DNA of 8,596 nucleotides from JBAVQS01 sp049694275 (lineage in GTDB: Bacteria > Chloroflexota > Anaerolineae > UBA4142 > SHND01): contig JBAVQS010000014.1 of assembly GCA_049694275.1 (NCBI GenBank), positions 1 to 8,596 of the forward strand, written 5' to 3'. The notes beneath the pieces are model-generated. The model did not search any database. It saw only the letters and a program-made list of their open reading frames with translations, and was not told the origin of the DNA. Within the stretch, counting starts at the first letter, position 1; the number at the start of each line of letters is the position of its first letter. Position numbers and translations under genes: made by a program. Positions 1-6,700 of this stretch are shown here, one piece after another.

Positions 1-169
1 AATCGAGCACGACCACTTCGGGCCGGTGCGAATGAACCTCGGCCAGCGCCGCATTGCCATCGGCGGCCGCCAGCACGCGGAACCCTTCATACGCCAGCGT
101 CCGCCGCAGCATGTTGAGCAGTTTCTCGTTATCGTCGACAATCAAGACAGTAGTCATGCTTAATATCAT
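1..169 (-). CDS. Response regulator, receiver domain (N-terminal part; gene runs off the left edge)
   Basis: Only the first 52-56 codons are present. The translation begins MTTVLIVDDNEKLL, with the acidic pair D8-D9 (numbered from the ATG at 157) that binds Mg2+. It ends at PEVVVLD, whose D52 sits where the phospho-accepting Asp of CheY-like receivers falls. The helix-1 pattern (MLRRTLAYEGFRV) resembles OmpR-type two-component regulators, but the output domain is outside the window, so the subfamily is inferred. Two in-frame ATGs exist, at 169 and 157. The upstream one is preferred because a purine-rich AGGAAGG ends five bases before it; the one at 157 would be 17 bases away. A perfect TATAAT at 185-190 directly precedes this ribosome site, giving a predicted leader of only about 9 nt. 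The gene follows the DUF2723 gene on the same strand by 52 bp but appears to have its own promoter. Phosphorylation would come from a histidine kinase not seen here. Confidence 0.9.
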   Translation of the reverse strand, partial: MILSMTTVLIVDDNEKLLNMLRRTLAYEGFRVLAAADGNAALAEVHSHRPEVVVLD

Positions 170-184
170 TGAATCCTTCCTCCC

Positions 185-238
185 ATTATAACACCGGATG
201 CTGAGACGGACCTTAATAATTCTACTTGCCGGCCCGAG
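185..238 (-). promoter_or_regulatory. Putative promoter of the response-regulator gene with a degenerate 11-bp repeat operator
   Basis: On the minus strand a perfect TATAAT (185-190) lies exactly 10 nt downstream of CTCAG (201-205). Stepping upstream by 11 bp gives TTAAG (212-216), AAGTA (223-227) and CTCGG (234-238), so two of the four units fit the repeat seen at 5106-5143 and 6717-6754. The distal units overlap the 3' end of the DUF2723 gene. No TTGACA-like -35 is present 17 bp upstream (the sequence there is AGGTCC). The spacing match to the other promoters is what makes this more than a chance TATAAT, but it is the weakest of the four sites. Confidence 0.45.
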
Positions 239-2123
239 ATGTGGACGGTAGGGGGATGCGATGCGTGCCCAGGTCTTGAAATGCGCCGGTTGCGACGTCT
301 CTCCGGTACCAGCCGACGATCAGGTTCACCTGCGTGAGCGGCAGAGCAGGGGGGACGGTCAAGGTGTAATCATCCCGTACGATCTCGCCGGCCTGCCAGC
401 GGGATGTCGGATAAAAGCCATAGACTGGATTGGCGGAATCGGCCTGGGCGATGACCCGATCATTCTGCCCGGTATCGACCAGGTGCACCGACACGCTATA
501 GTCATAGGCCGGCGTTTGCTCGGCGCGCCAGTACAGGGTCAGGTCCAGGCGGCGCGTTGCAGGGCTGAACGCCGTTTGTGAACGAACGAGCGTCACGAGT
601 ATGCCAAACCGCGCCTCGCCGGCCGCTGATTCGAGCGCCGGATCGTCCATGGGCCGATCTGAAATCTGGATAATCCCATCCCCGGCAGATTGCACAAAGA
701 TGTGCCCCAGCTTTTGGTCCCATTCGTCCAGTGGCACGCTGTAGAAAATGTCTTTGGAGGCATAGGCGGCCAGCCCACTGTCCAGGCTGCGTTTGATGGG
801 CGCATCGGGTGTCACAATCTGGGTTTGGGGCGCAATTTCGTGGGTGACATATTTGCCGTACCAAAAAACGAAAAAGTCAGGGCCCCAGGGACCGATCAAG
901 ACTGTCTGTGCGCCCGAGAGGGGCTGCACCGCGTCCAACAACTCACGCCCTCTCTGGTCGGTTCCAACCTCCCGGGCGAGGGGATAGGCCTGTGCGCCGA
1001 GAAACGCGGCCAGGCAAAAGAGGGCCGCCGCTCCGAGTGCGGGCAGACGCGGCCAGCGCACGCTCCACCGGGCAAGGGTGACGACGGCGCCGAATAATAA
1101 AAGCATGGTCGCGGGGACCAGATAGGCATCAATATCGCGGATAGGATAGATGACGGCAAAACCGAAATAGGTCGCGATGGCGACGAGCAGGAACGCGGCA
1201 AGGTGGCGTGTCTGCGCACCAGGCAGCAGGGTCAGTAGGGCGAGCAGTGCGCCGCCGAGCGCGGGCCAGGAAAGTTGAGCGGCCAGCAGGCCGGCCACAT
1301 CACGGACCGCCGAGAAAAGAGCGCCCGGATCAGATGGAATGGCGATTGCCGCGTCGAGATAACCGCGACCGGTAAAGAGGCTCCAGAACCCGCTCCATGT
1401 ATCTGCCTGGGCGAATTCCCAGGTGGTTCCCCAGTGGGAGCGCAACGGTAAATAGAGATATACGGCAAAGGGCGCCAGCAAGGCGAGGAGACCGAGTGGG
1501 GCCAGTCGCCAGTTGCGGCGGACCAACGGATAGGCTTCCGGCCAGATATAGACGAGGACTGCAGGGCCCAACAGCCCGACCAGGCGGTGATGTGCGGCGC
1601 CAGTTCCGAGCGCAAATGCAATCGCGAGGAGCAGGGCCGGGTTGGGAGCGGCGCGGAAGCGGAGCGTGAGATAGAGCGCCAGTGCGACAAAAAAGAACGC
1701 CCAGGTGTAAACCTCGGCGTCGATACTGCGAAACCAAAATGCGCCGACGGCGGCAAGCGCAAAGGCCAAGCTCGCCGCCAGGAGCGTGCGCCGCGTGAGA
1801 AACTGGACGGCGGCGAACAGGAGGGCCAATGCGCCGAGCGCGCCCAGGAGCGAAAAGAGGGAAGCGCCGGCCGCCGGATTGACACCCACGAGGTTGATGA
1901 GGTGGACAAAGGCGCCGCCTACCATCAAGTAAAGGGGATAGCCAGTGGGGTGCACGATGCCCCATAGAAAGAGGGCGTTTTGAAACTCGCCGGCATCGAC
2001 CAGGTCGTCGAGCCCGTTAATGTCGGTTTGGAGCGTGGTGAGGTAGAGCAGCCCGACCGCAACCAGCACGGCCGCTCCGATGAGCCAGGTGCGATTGCGC
2101 GCGAGTGTCTTGAGGGTAGGCAT
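222..2123 (-). CDS. DUF2723 (TMEM260-like) GT-C membrane glycosyltransferase with C-terminal beta domain
   Basis: A 633-residue polytopic membrane protein. After the first membrane helix (about 14-30), an outer loop carries the DUF2723 hallmark D43-A-G-E46, followed by HPTGYPLY (58-65). Further family-like blocks are DAEVYTW (135-141), a His pair at 178-179, YLPLRS (224-229) and an acidic RDIDAYLVP segment (329-337). About ten hydrophobic helices span residues 14-380. Residues 390-500 form a soluble region, and about 505-628 look like an all-beta domain (LTLYWRAE, VSVHLVD, YPTSRWQAGE, LIVGWYRR). This appended domain is common in Chloroflexota GT-C proteins and may bind carbohydrate. DUF2723 belongs to the GT-C fold; TMEM260 is a protein O-mannosyltransferase, so a sugar transfer from a lipid-phosphate donor on the outer membrane face is likely, with the acceptor unknown. 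The ATG at 2123 lies 13 bp after the methyltransferase stop, so the two are probably co-transcribed. The ribosome site is weak (GAGATGA, about 8 bases upstream). Confidence 0.88.
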   Translation of the reverse strand: MPTLKTLARNRTWLIGAAVLVAVGLLYLTTLQTDINGLDDLVDAGEFQNALFLWGIVHPTGYPLYLMVGGAFVHLINLVGVNPAAGASLFSLLGALGALALLFAAVQFLTRRTLLAASLAFALAAVGAFWFRSIDAEVYTWAFFFVALALYLTLRFRAAPNPALLLAIAFALGTGAAHHRLVGLLGPAVLVYIWPEAYPLVRRNWRLAPLGLLALLAPFAVYLYLPLRSHWGTTWEFAQADTWSGFWSLFTGRGYLDAAIAIPSDPGALFSAVRDVAGLLAAQLSWPALGGALLALLTLLPGAQTRHLAAFLLVAIATYFGFAVIYPIRDIDAYLVPATMLLLFGAVVTLARWSVRWPRLPALGAAALFCLAAFLGAQAYPLAREVGTDQRGRELLDAVQPLSGAQTVLIGPWGPDFFVFWYGKYVTHEIAPQTQIVTPDAPIKRSLDSGLAAYASKDIFYSVPLDEWDQKLGHIFVQSAGDGIIQISDRPMDDPALESAAGEARFGILVTLVRSQTAFSPATRRLDLTLYWRAEQTPAYDYSVSVHLVDTGQNDRVIAQADSANPVYGFYPTSRWQAGEIVRDDYTLTVPPALPLTQVNLIVGWYRRDVATGAFQDLGTHRIPLPSTSRAGK

Positions 2124-2136
2124 AGCGAGTCATCTC

Positions 2137-2829
2137 TTATGTTCGCTCAAGCCGCCAAAAGATGCGGGCGTGCGAGCGTGCGGGCAGGCGTGTGTCAACA
2201 AAACCTAGAAGTTTAACGAGGGGCAGCGGCAGGCGGCGATAGAGATAGGGTGAAAAGAGAAAGGCGTGCGCTTGAGCGGCGACAGCAAGTCCCGCTTGTT
2301 GCGCGGCCTGCGCGACCAGGTTGGGTGAATGGATAAAGACCCCGCCGCCCCATTTCTGCGGGTCGAGCGGCCGCCAGGCGCGCGGGCTCCAGGTATAGGT
2401 ATCAAACACGACGCTTCCACCCGGTTTGACGACGCGGCGCATTTCGCTGAGCAACGGGCCGAGCGCTTGAAAGTGAAAGACGAGGCGGAGGGCGGTCACT
2501 CCATCGAACGATGCATCGGCAAAGGGGAGGGTAAAGGCGTCCCCCTGGATAAATGGCAAGGGGGCTATGCGTCGCGCCTCCTGGAGCATAGACCCGGCTG
2601 CATCGAGGCCGACAGTCTGACTCTGACGGGCCAGGGCGCGTGTCAGCCGCCCGGTCCCGCAGCCGAGGTCGAGTACGCGCGGCGCAGGGGGGAGGAGCGA
2701 GAGGATGAGCGCCAGTTCACGCTGGTTAACCCATGCGCCGCTGGCCCCGCCAAAGCGCTGGGCGTCATATGCGCCGGCAATCTCGGTCTGATTGTAGAAT
2801 TCGCGCTTGTCCACTATCTGTTCGCTCAT
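2137..2829 (-). CDS. Class I SAM-dependent methyltransferase (Methyltransf_11 type)
   Basis: A 230-residue soluble protein with the Rossmann-fold methyltransferase motifs in order. Motif I is VLDLGCGTG (52-60), the SAM-binding glycine loop. The acidic end of beta-2 is D76 in VGLD. GDAFTLPFADASFD (96-109) is the adenine-contact and motif II region, and RRVVKPGGSVVFD (131-143) is motif III. These match the UbiE/Methyltransf_11 group. The C-terminal 70 residues are rich in aromatic and basic residues and may face a membrane or a hydrophobic substrate; this is inference. Its ATG overlaps the TGA of the upstream glycosyltransferase by four bases (ATGA), which predicts translational coupling. Sitting between two glycosyltransferase genes, it most likely methylates a sugar or lipid carrier made by this cluster, but the substrate cannot be read from the sequence; quinone or small-molecule methylation remains possible. 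Confidence 0.9.
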   Translation of the reverse strand: MSEQIVDKREFYNQTEIAGAYDAQRFGGASGAWVNQRELALILSLLPPAPRVLDLGCGTGRLTRALARQSQTVGLDAAGSMLQEARRIAPLPFIQGDAFTLPFADASFDGVTALRLVFHFQALGPLLSEMRRVVKPGGSVVFDTYTWSPRAWRPLDPQKWGGGVFIHSPNLVAQAAQQAGLAVAAQAHAFLFSPYLYRRLPLPLVKLLGFVDTRLPARSHARIFWRLERT

Positions 2830-4034
2830 GCCGTCGGCTCACATCCTTTAGCGGGTTGCAGGACGGCGAGTTCGCGCCTGGCGACTTGCTCATAGAGCCG
2901 TTCGTATTCATGCACCACGTACCCCGGCTGAATCTGCTGGCGCCATTGTCGTTGCGCCTCGCGCATCCGCGTAACCAGCCGGGGCTCGTTCAGCAGGCGC
3001 TCGATCGCGCCGGCGAGTGCGGGCGCGTCTTCGGGCGGCGTCAGGAGGGCGGTTTTGCCCCCCTGTGTCAATTCGCGCAGCAGCGGTAGATCGCTTGTCA
3101 CGACCGGTACATTCGCCGCCAGTGCTTCCAGCAGCGTGGCCGGATAGGCGGCCTGGCCAATCGTCAGACGGTACGGCAGGGCTACGACATCGCTCGCGGC
3201 CATCAGGTCCGGCACGCAGACCTTGCCCAGTTGTACGACGCGCCCATCCAGCCCGGCCCGGCGTTGCTGCTGTGCGATCTGCTCGTTCGCGCCCATGCCG
3301 CTCCACGCGAGCACCAGCCGCAGGTCGGGGATGCGCGGAGCGAGCTCTTGAAACGCGCTCAGCAGGACGTCCACGCCTTTGACATGGTTATAGTGCCCGA
3401 CATAGGTAATCCGCCGGCCAGGCAGCAGTTGTACGCGCAGCGCGTTGGGTTCGCCCTGTGTAAGCTTGTCGAGCGGGAGGATGTTAGGCAGCAGGCGAAT
3501 ACGCTCAGGCGCGACTCCGAGCGTCACCAATTCCATTTTTTGATAGTTGCTGCTGACGACATAGTGTGCGGCGCGATGGAACGCGGCGCGTGCGACCAGG
3601 CGATTATTGACGATGAGCCGGGGGAGATAGAATGCGGGCGACTGGCTCAGCCGGTCGAGTCGGAGCAGGTCCTCCACATTCACGAGATGCGCTTCATACC
3701 CGACGATGACCGGCGTGCAGGTAAGACGCTGGAGCAGGTCGGCGAAGAGCGCAAAGGCCGGCGTGGGCAGGTTGAGTTGAATGACATCCACCTGCGAGGC
3801 GAGTCGGGCCAGGTCCGCCATGATGCGCAGCATGCGAAAGGGCTCATCGACGAACATCGGGCGCGAATGGCTGTCGAGTGTGTGCCGCGCCTCGCCGAGC
3901 AGTTCGGCGTTCGGAAACGCCGAGACGACGCGGACGGTGTGCCCCCGGCTTTCCAGCGCGTGGGCCAGTCCGATGAGCCCTTCAATCTGCCCGCTAAGGG
4001 CGCGCGGGTGAATCGACGCCAATGCAATACGCAT
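2826..4034 (-). CDS. GT-B fold glycosyltransferase, family 4 type
   Basis: A 402-residue protein with the two Rossmann-like halves of GT-B enzymes. The N-terminal half opens with MRIALASIHP, a Gly-containing loop (SGQIEG, 14-19) and ALESRGHTVRVVS (26-38), the usual acceptor-side pattern. The C-terminal Glycos_transf_1 half begins with RITYVGHYNHVKGVDVLL (208-225) and continues through LVLAWSGMG (240-248), VVQLGKV (266-272), DLMAASDVVALPY (276-288) and LLEALAANVPVVTSDLPLLREL (301-322, with E303 as the nucleotide-sugar Glu). The first Glu of the usual E-x7-E motif, expected at residue 295, is Ala here. The enzyme should act in the cytoplasm on a nucleotide-sugar donor; sugar and acceptor are unknown. 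A strong GGGAGG ends nine bases before the ATG and lies inside the 3' end of the upstream flippase-like gene, whose stop is only two bases away. The 3' end overlaps the methyltransferase gene by four bases. Confidence 0.92.
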   Translation of the reverse strand: MRIALASIHPRALSGQIEGLIGLAHALESRGHTVRVVSAFPNAELLGEARHTLDSHSRPMFVDEPFRMLRIMADLARLASQVDVIQLNLPTPAFALFADLLQRLTCTPVIVGYEAHLVNVEDLLRLDRLSQSPAFYLPRLIVNNRLVARAAFHRAAHYVVSSNYQKMELVTLGVAPERIRLLPNILPLDKLTQGEPNALRVQLLPGRRITYVGHYNHVKGVDVLLSAFQELAPRIPDLRLVLAWSGMGANEQIAQQQRRAGLDGRVVQLGKVCVPDLMAASDVVALPYRLTIGQAAYPATLLEALAANVPVVTSDLPLLRELTQGGKTALLTPPEDAPALAGAIERLLNEPRLVTRMREAQRQWRQQIQPGYVVHEYERLYEQVARRELAVLQPAKGCEPTA

Positions 4035-4036
4035 GC

Positions 4037-5029
4037 CTATTCGCCTCCCACCTGTTCAAAGCGTTCTCTGTTTGCCGGGGTGTTCCGCACCTGCAAGACA
4101 AGCGCCACCATCAAACCGAACGCAACCCACAGCCACAGCGTCGCAAGCCGCGCAAGGAGTGTAATCGTCAGCGCATTCGCCAGTGGCGCTCCGGATAGGA
4201 CCAGCAAGCCGACCATCGTCGTCTCCACCGCGCCGGTCCCGGCCGGCAAGAGCGAGATGCCGCCGGCGAGGCCGCTGACGGCGAGAATGAATGTAGCGAC
4301 CGGAAGGGCCAGCTCTAGGCCCAACAGCCGAGCTGCAAAGAGTACAACCAGACCATCGGCGAAACGCGCAACTGCCGTCAGCGCAATGCCGCCGGCGATC
4401 TGTCCCGGTGTAAAGCTCGCTTCCAGGCCGTGCACGAGATGCTGCAGATGTGGGGCGACGCGCTGCCACAGGTGGTTCCGGGCCAGCCAGGCCGGCGTGG
4501 CGGGGAGATGCCGTCGCCAGCGATTACCCAGGAGGCCGATTGCCAGCATGACGGCGAGCCCGAGTAGAATGACGACCGGCGCCGGAAGCTGAGCGCGCAG
4601 TGCAGGCAGCAGCAGCGTCGAGACAACCGCCAGGACTAGAAAGCCACCCCCCTCGGTCACGCGGTCGAGCACGAGCAGCGGCGCAGTCTGCACAACAGGG
4701 GTTCCAGAGCGCTCGCGAATCAGGTGTAACTTGAACACCTCGCCAATGTGACCCGGGGTGACCGAGAGTGCGAACCCGACTGCCTGCACGACGATCGTCC
4801 CACGAAAAGGGATGGCGACGCCGCTGTGCGTCAGGAAATAGTGAAAGCGTACGGCGCGCAGCGCATAGCTGACGAATGCGGCGGCGAGGATCGGCAAGAG
4901 CGCGAGCGAGGCAACCCGCGTCCCGAGATCGGGTGCGGCTTGCCAGGCGACCCACACTGAGGCGACCGAGATGATCGCGACGGCGATCGCCGTCAGCAAC
5001 AGGCTTCTGTTCCAGATTCGTTCGCTCAT
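4037..5029 (-). CDS. Flippase-like / LPG_synthase_TM (UPF0104) integral membrane protein
   Basis: About 330 residues (counted here from an upstream in-frame GTG at 5047, six codons longer) with some eight hydrophobic segments. Family marks of PF03706 are present. SVTPGHIGEVFKLHLI (95-110) corresponds to the conserved TPGxxGE motif, LVLDRVTEGG (125-134) to the VxERxxD-like motif, and GGISLLPAGTGAVETTMVGLL (262-282) to the late Gly/Pro/Glu motif. Members include the membrane half of MprF, AglD and YbhN; they are linked to flipping or transfer of lipid-linked groups, and in archaea to glycosylation. There is no C-terminal MprF catalytic domain, so lysyl-phosphatidylglycerol synthesis is not supported. 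The ATG at 5029 (MSERIWNRS) is preferred because the GTG has no ribosome site before it, while GGGA lies six bases before the ATG. It is the first gene of a four-gene unit that also holds the GT-B, methyltransferase and DUF2723 genes. Confidence 0.85.
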   Translation of the reverse strand: MSERIWNRSLLLTAIAVAIISVASVWVAWQAAPDLGTRVASLALLPILAAAFVSYALRAVRFHYFLTHSGVAIPFRGTIVVQAVGFALSVTPGHIGEVFKLHLIRERSGTPVVQTAPLLVLDRVTEGGGFLVLAVVSTLLLPALRAQLPAPVVILLGLAVMLAIGLLGNRWRRHLPATPAWLARNHLWQRVAPHLQHLVHGLEASFTPGQIAGGIALTAVARFADGLVVLFAARLLGLELALPVATFILAVSGLAGGISLLPAGTGAVETTMVGLLVLSGAPLANALTITLLARLATLWLWVAFGLMVALVLQVRNTPANRERFEQVGGE

Positions 5030-5089
5030 CTTGTTCCCAATCTCCACAAATTCAACCGGGCGCTTGAATGTTTTTTATCCCACGCAGTA

Positions 5090-5143
5090 CATATACCTGC
5101 GCGGGCTGAGATAGGGCCAAGTGCAGTCTGAGAAAGGCCTGAG
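5090..5143 (-). promoter_or_regulatory. Promoter with 11-bp-phased CTCAG operator for the flippase/glycosyltransferase operon
   Basis: Reading the minus strand, CTCAG occurs at 5139-5143 and 5128-5132, CTTGG at 5117-5121 and CTCAG at 5106-5110: four pentamers at exact 11-bp steps. After the last one come exactly 10 nt and then TATATG (5090-5095), a plausible -10. This predicts a start near 5083 and a leader of about 54 nt to the ATG at 5029. The array aligns position by position with the one at 6717-6754, including the variant CTTGG as third unit. An alternative reading is that TTGGCC is a -35 element with a 19-bp spacer. Confidence 0.65.
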
Positions 5144-5158
5144 AAATGACTCGAGTCT

Positions 5159-6619
5159 TTAGCCTTTGCGCCGGCGCGCAATCAGAGTACCGGCGAGCCA
5201 GAGGGTGTAAAGGATCGTTGCATATTGCAGTGGCAGGACCGATGCCCGTAAACGCGCATTGTCCTGGAAATTGGTGGCGGAGGCAAAGACCGCGGCGAAC
5301 CAGACCGTGAGCATGACCAGGAGAATAGGCCCGAGGGGGGGCGGGGCTAACCGCGCGATCCGCGAGCGCAGGGCAGTAATCAAGGTGAGGAGGAACGACG
5401 CGGCCCAAAAGAGGATGTTCATGAGGCTCTGCCAGGCATCGTCGGTAAATCCTGCCGCGCCCGGCAAGGTCGCTGGAATCGGATCGTAATGATAGAGGGC
5501 AAAATCCCAAAAGCGCTGCCAGCCAATCCAGACCGAATGGAGATAGACCAGCGGCTCGATGCCAATGAGATAGAGAGCGAGGTTGGTGAGTTTAGCCGAG
5601 ATCTGGCTCCAGGTGAGTCCCGTGGCGTCGATCATCGCCGGCCACGCGCGAAAGATGGCGCCCGAATCGCTCCCCGTCTCTTGCATCATCGCATTGCGAA
5701 ACCCGACATAAATCTCGGTGATATAGTCGTATCCGGGTGGCGCTTTTTCCACAACCGGCGCAACCATCTGGATCAGGACATAGCCCGACAGGGTGGAAGG
5801 GGTCAGGACGCCGTTCACGAAATAATTGAATGCGCTCCACGCGAGGATGCAGAGCGCCGGGATGAGGACGACCGGCAGGATGCGCATCAGCGCGCTGCGC
5901 CAGCTCGTTCGCTCGCGATAGATGAACAGGAACAGCGCGGGCACGCCCCAGTAGAGCAAATAGAGCGAGTGACACAGGGCGAGCGCGCCGAGAATGGCGC
6001 CAAGCGCGATGCGTCCCCGCCCGCCGAGCTCGGTCCCGCGAATGACGAGATAGACCGCGAGGAGCAGCAGGAGCGTGGTGAGCGTCTCGGTCAGGATGCT
6101 GTTCTCCCAAAAAGCGGCGGCGAGATTGAACGCATACCCCGCGCCGGACAGCACGGCGATGAGGCGATTGTGGGTGAGTCGCCAGCCGAGCAGATAGAGC
6201 AGGAGCAGGATGCCACCGCCGAGTAGAATCTGCACGATGGCAATGACCTGAATTGCGGCCGCTCCGTCGTGTGATTGCGCGGCGCTGCCGAGACAGGCTG
6301 GCCGGTGCGCGTCCTGGCAGGTCGCCAGGTGCGTAGTATCGGAAGGGAGCAGAACGAGTGCGAGAAAGAGGGGGTAGGTCGGCGTGCGAAAGCCGTCTTG
6401 CTGGACGCCGTACCCGCGTCCGCTAACCAGGCTCAACGCAGGAACGATATAGCCGGCCGAGTCGGAAAAAATCTGCGGGTGGAGCTCCCAGACGGGAAGC
6501 TTGACCGCGGCGTTGAGCGCGAGGAGCAAGAGCACCGCAAGCAGATGTTTGGCGTCGATGCGCGAACGGGCCCGGCTTGGCGCCAAGAAGCGGCCGGACC
6601 GCGGCGAAGCAATTTCCAT
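5159..6619 (-). CDS. GT-C family membrane glycosyltransferase (GT39/ArnT-like)
   Basis: A 486-residue polytopic protein. A basic N-terminus (1-24) leads into helix 1 (about 25-41). The first outer loop carries FSDSAGYIVPALSL (51-64), with D53 at the position of the catalytic acidic residue of PMT/ArnT-type enzymes, followed by the typical RTPTYPLFLAL (78-88). ENSILTETL (172-180) matches the ILTE motif at the start of the next helices. Near the C-terminus DNARLRASVLPLQYATILYTLW (453-474) fits the conserved 'GRYR...P' block. About ten to eleven membrane helices are visible. Such enzymes transfer a sugar from a polyprenyl-phosphate donor on the outer side of the membrane; donor and acceptor are unknown here. 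The loop at 93-121 contains two Cys (101, 109) and is longer than usual. The ATG at 6619 has no clear Shine-Dalgarno; the next Met is at 245, so no better start is visible. It has its own promoter (6701-6765) and is separated from the next operon by 129 bp. Confidence 0.87.
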   Translation of the reverse strand: MEIASPRSGRFLAPSRARSRIDAKHLLAVLLLLALNAAVKLPVWELHPQIFSDSAGYIVPALSLVSGRGYGVQQDGFRTPTYPLFLALVLLPSDTTHLATCQDAHRPACLGSAAQSHDGAAAIQVIAIVQILLGGGILLLLYLLGWRLTHNRLIAVLSGAGYAFNLAAAFWENSILTETLTTLLLLLAVYLVIRGTELGGRGRIALGAILGALALCHSLYLLYWGVPALFLFIYRERTSWRSALMRILPVVLIPALCILAWSAFNYFVNGVLTPSTLSGYVLIQMVAPVVEKAPPGYDYITEIYVGFRNAMMQETGSDSGAIFRAWPAMIDATGLTWSQISAKLTNLALYLIGIEPLVYLHSVWIGWQRFWDFALYHYDPIPATLPGAAGFTDDAWQSLMNILFWAASFLLTLITALRSRIARLAPPPLGPILLVMLTVWFAAVFASATNFQDNARLRASVLPLQYATILYTLWLAGTLIARRRKG

Positions 6620-6700
6620 GAGCGAGTCAGCAATTCAAAGAACGCAAGATCGAGATGCTTGCCAACCAGTCCGTGAGATCCCGACGGCTGGCCTACAAAT

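Noticed and set aside
185..213. Classical sigma-70 promoter with TATAAT and a -35 at 17 bp
   Set aside because: The hexamer 17 bp upstream of TATAAT is AGGTCC, not TTGACA-like. The -10 is kept, but the upstream contact is read as the phased CTCAG unit.
1330..1965. Minus-strand open frame of 211 codons inside the DUF2723 gene, and similar shifted frames at 1232-1909 and 502-864
   Set aside because: They are alternative frames of the DUF2723 coding region, Arg/Pro-rich and without motifs. The main frame has continuous family similarity from start to stop, so no frameshift is needed.
3231..4592. Long plus-strand open frame of 453 codons
   Set aside because: It lies wholly antisense to the GT-B and flippase-like genes, whose proteins carry clear family motifs. 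The plus-strand product is low-complexity, rich in Arg/Ala/Pro, and has no domain pattern. It is a by-product of high GC content.
4037..5047. MprF (lysyl-phosphatidylglycerol synthase)
   Set aside because: Only the membrane domain is present; the cytoplasmic aminoacyl-transferase domain of MprF is missing and the next gene is a glycosyltransferase.
5052..5510. Minus-strand frame of 152 codons covering the gap before the flippase-like gene
   Set aside because: Most of it overlaps the 3' end of the GT-C gene in another frame. The remainder runs through the phased repeats and -10, which are better explained as a promoter.
5489..6226. Plus-strand open frame of 245 codons
   Set aside because: It is antisense to the GT-C gene; its Glu/Arg/Asp-rich product mirrors the hydrophobic codons of the membrane helices on the other strand. 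No ribosome site or recognisable domain.
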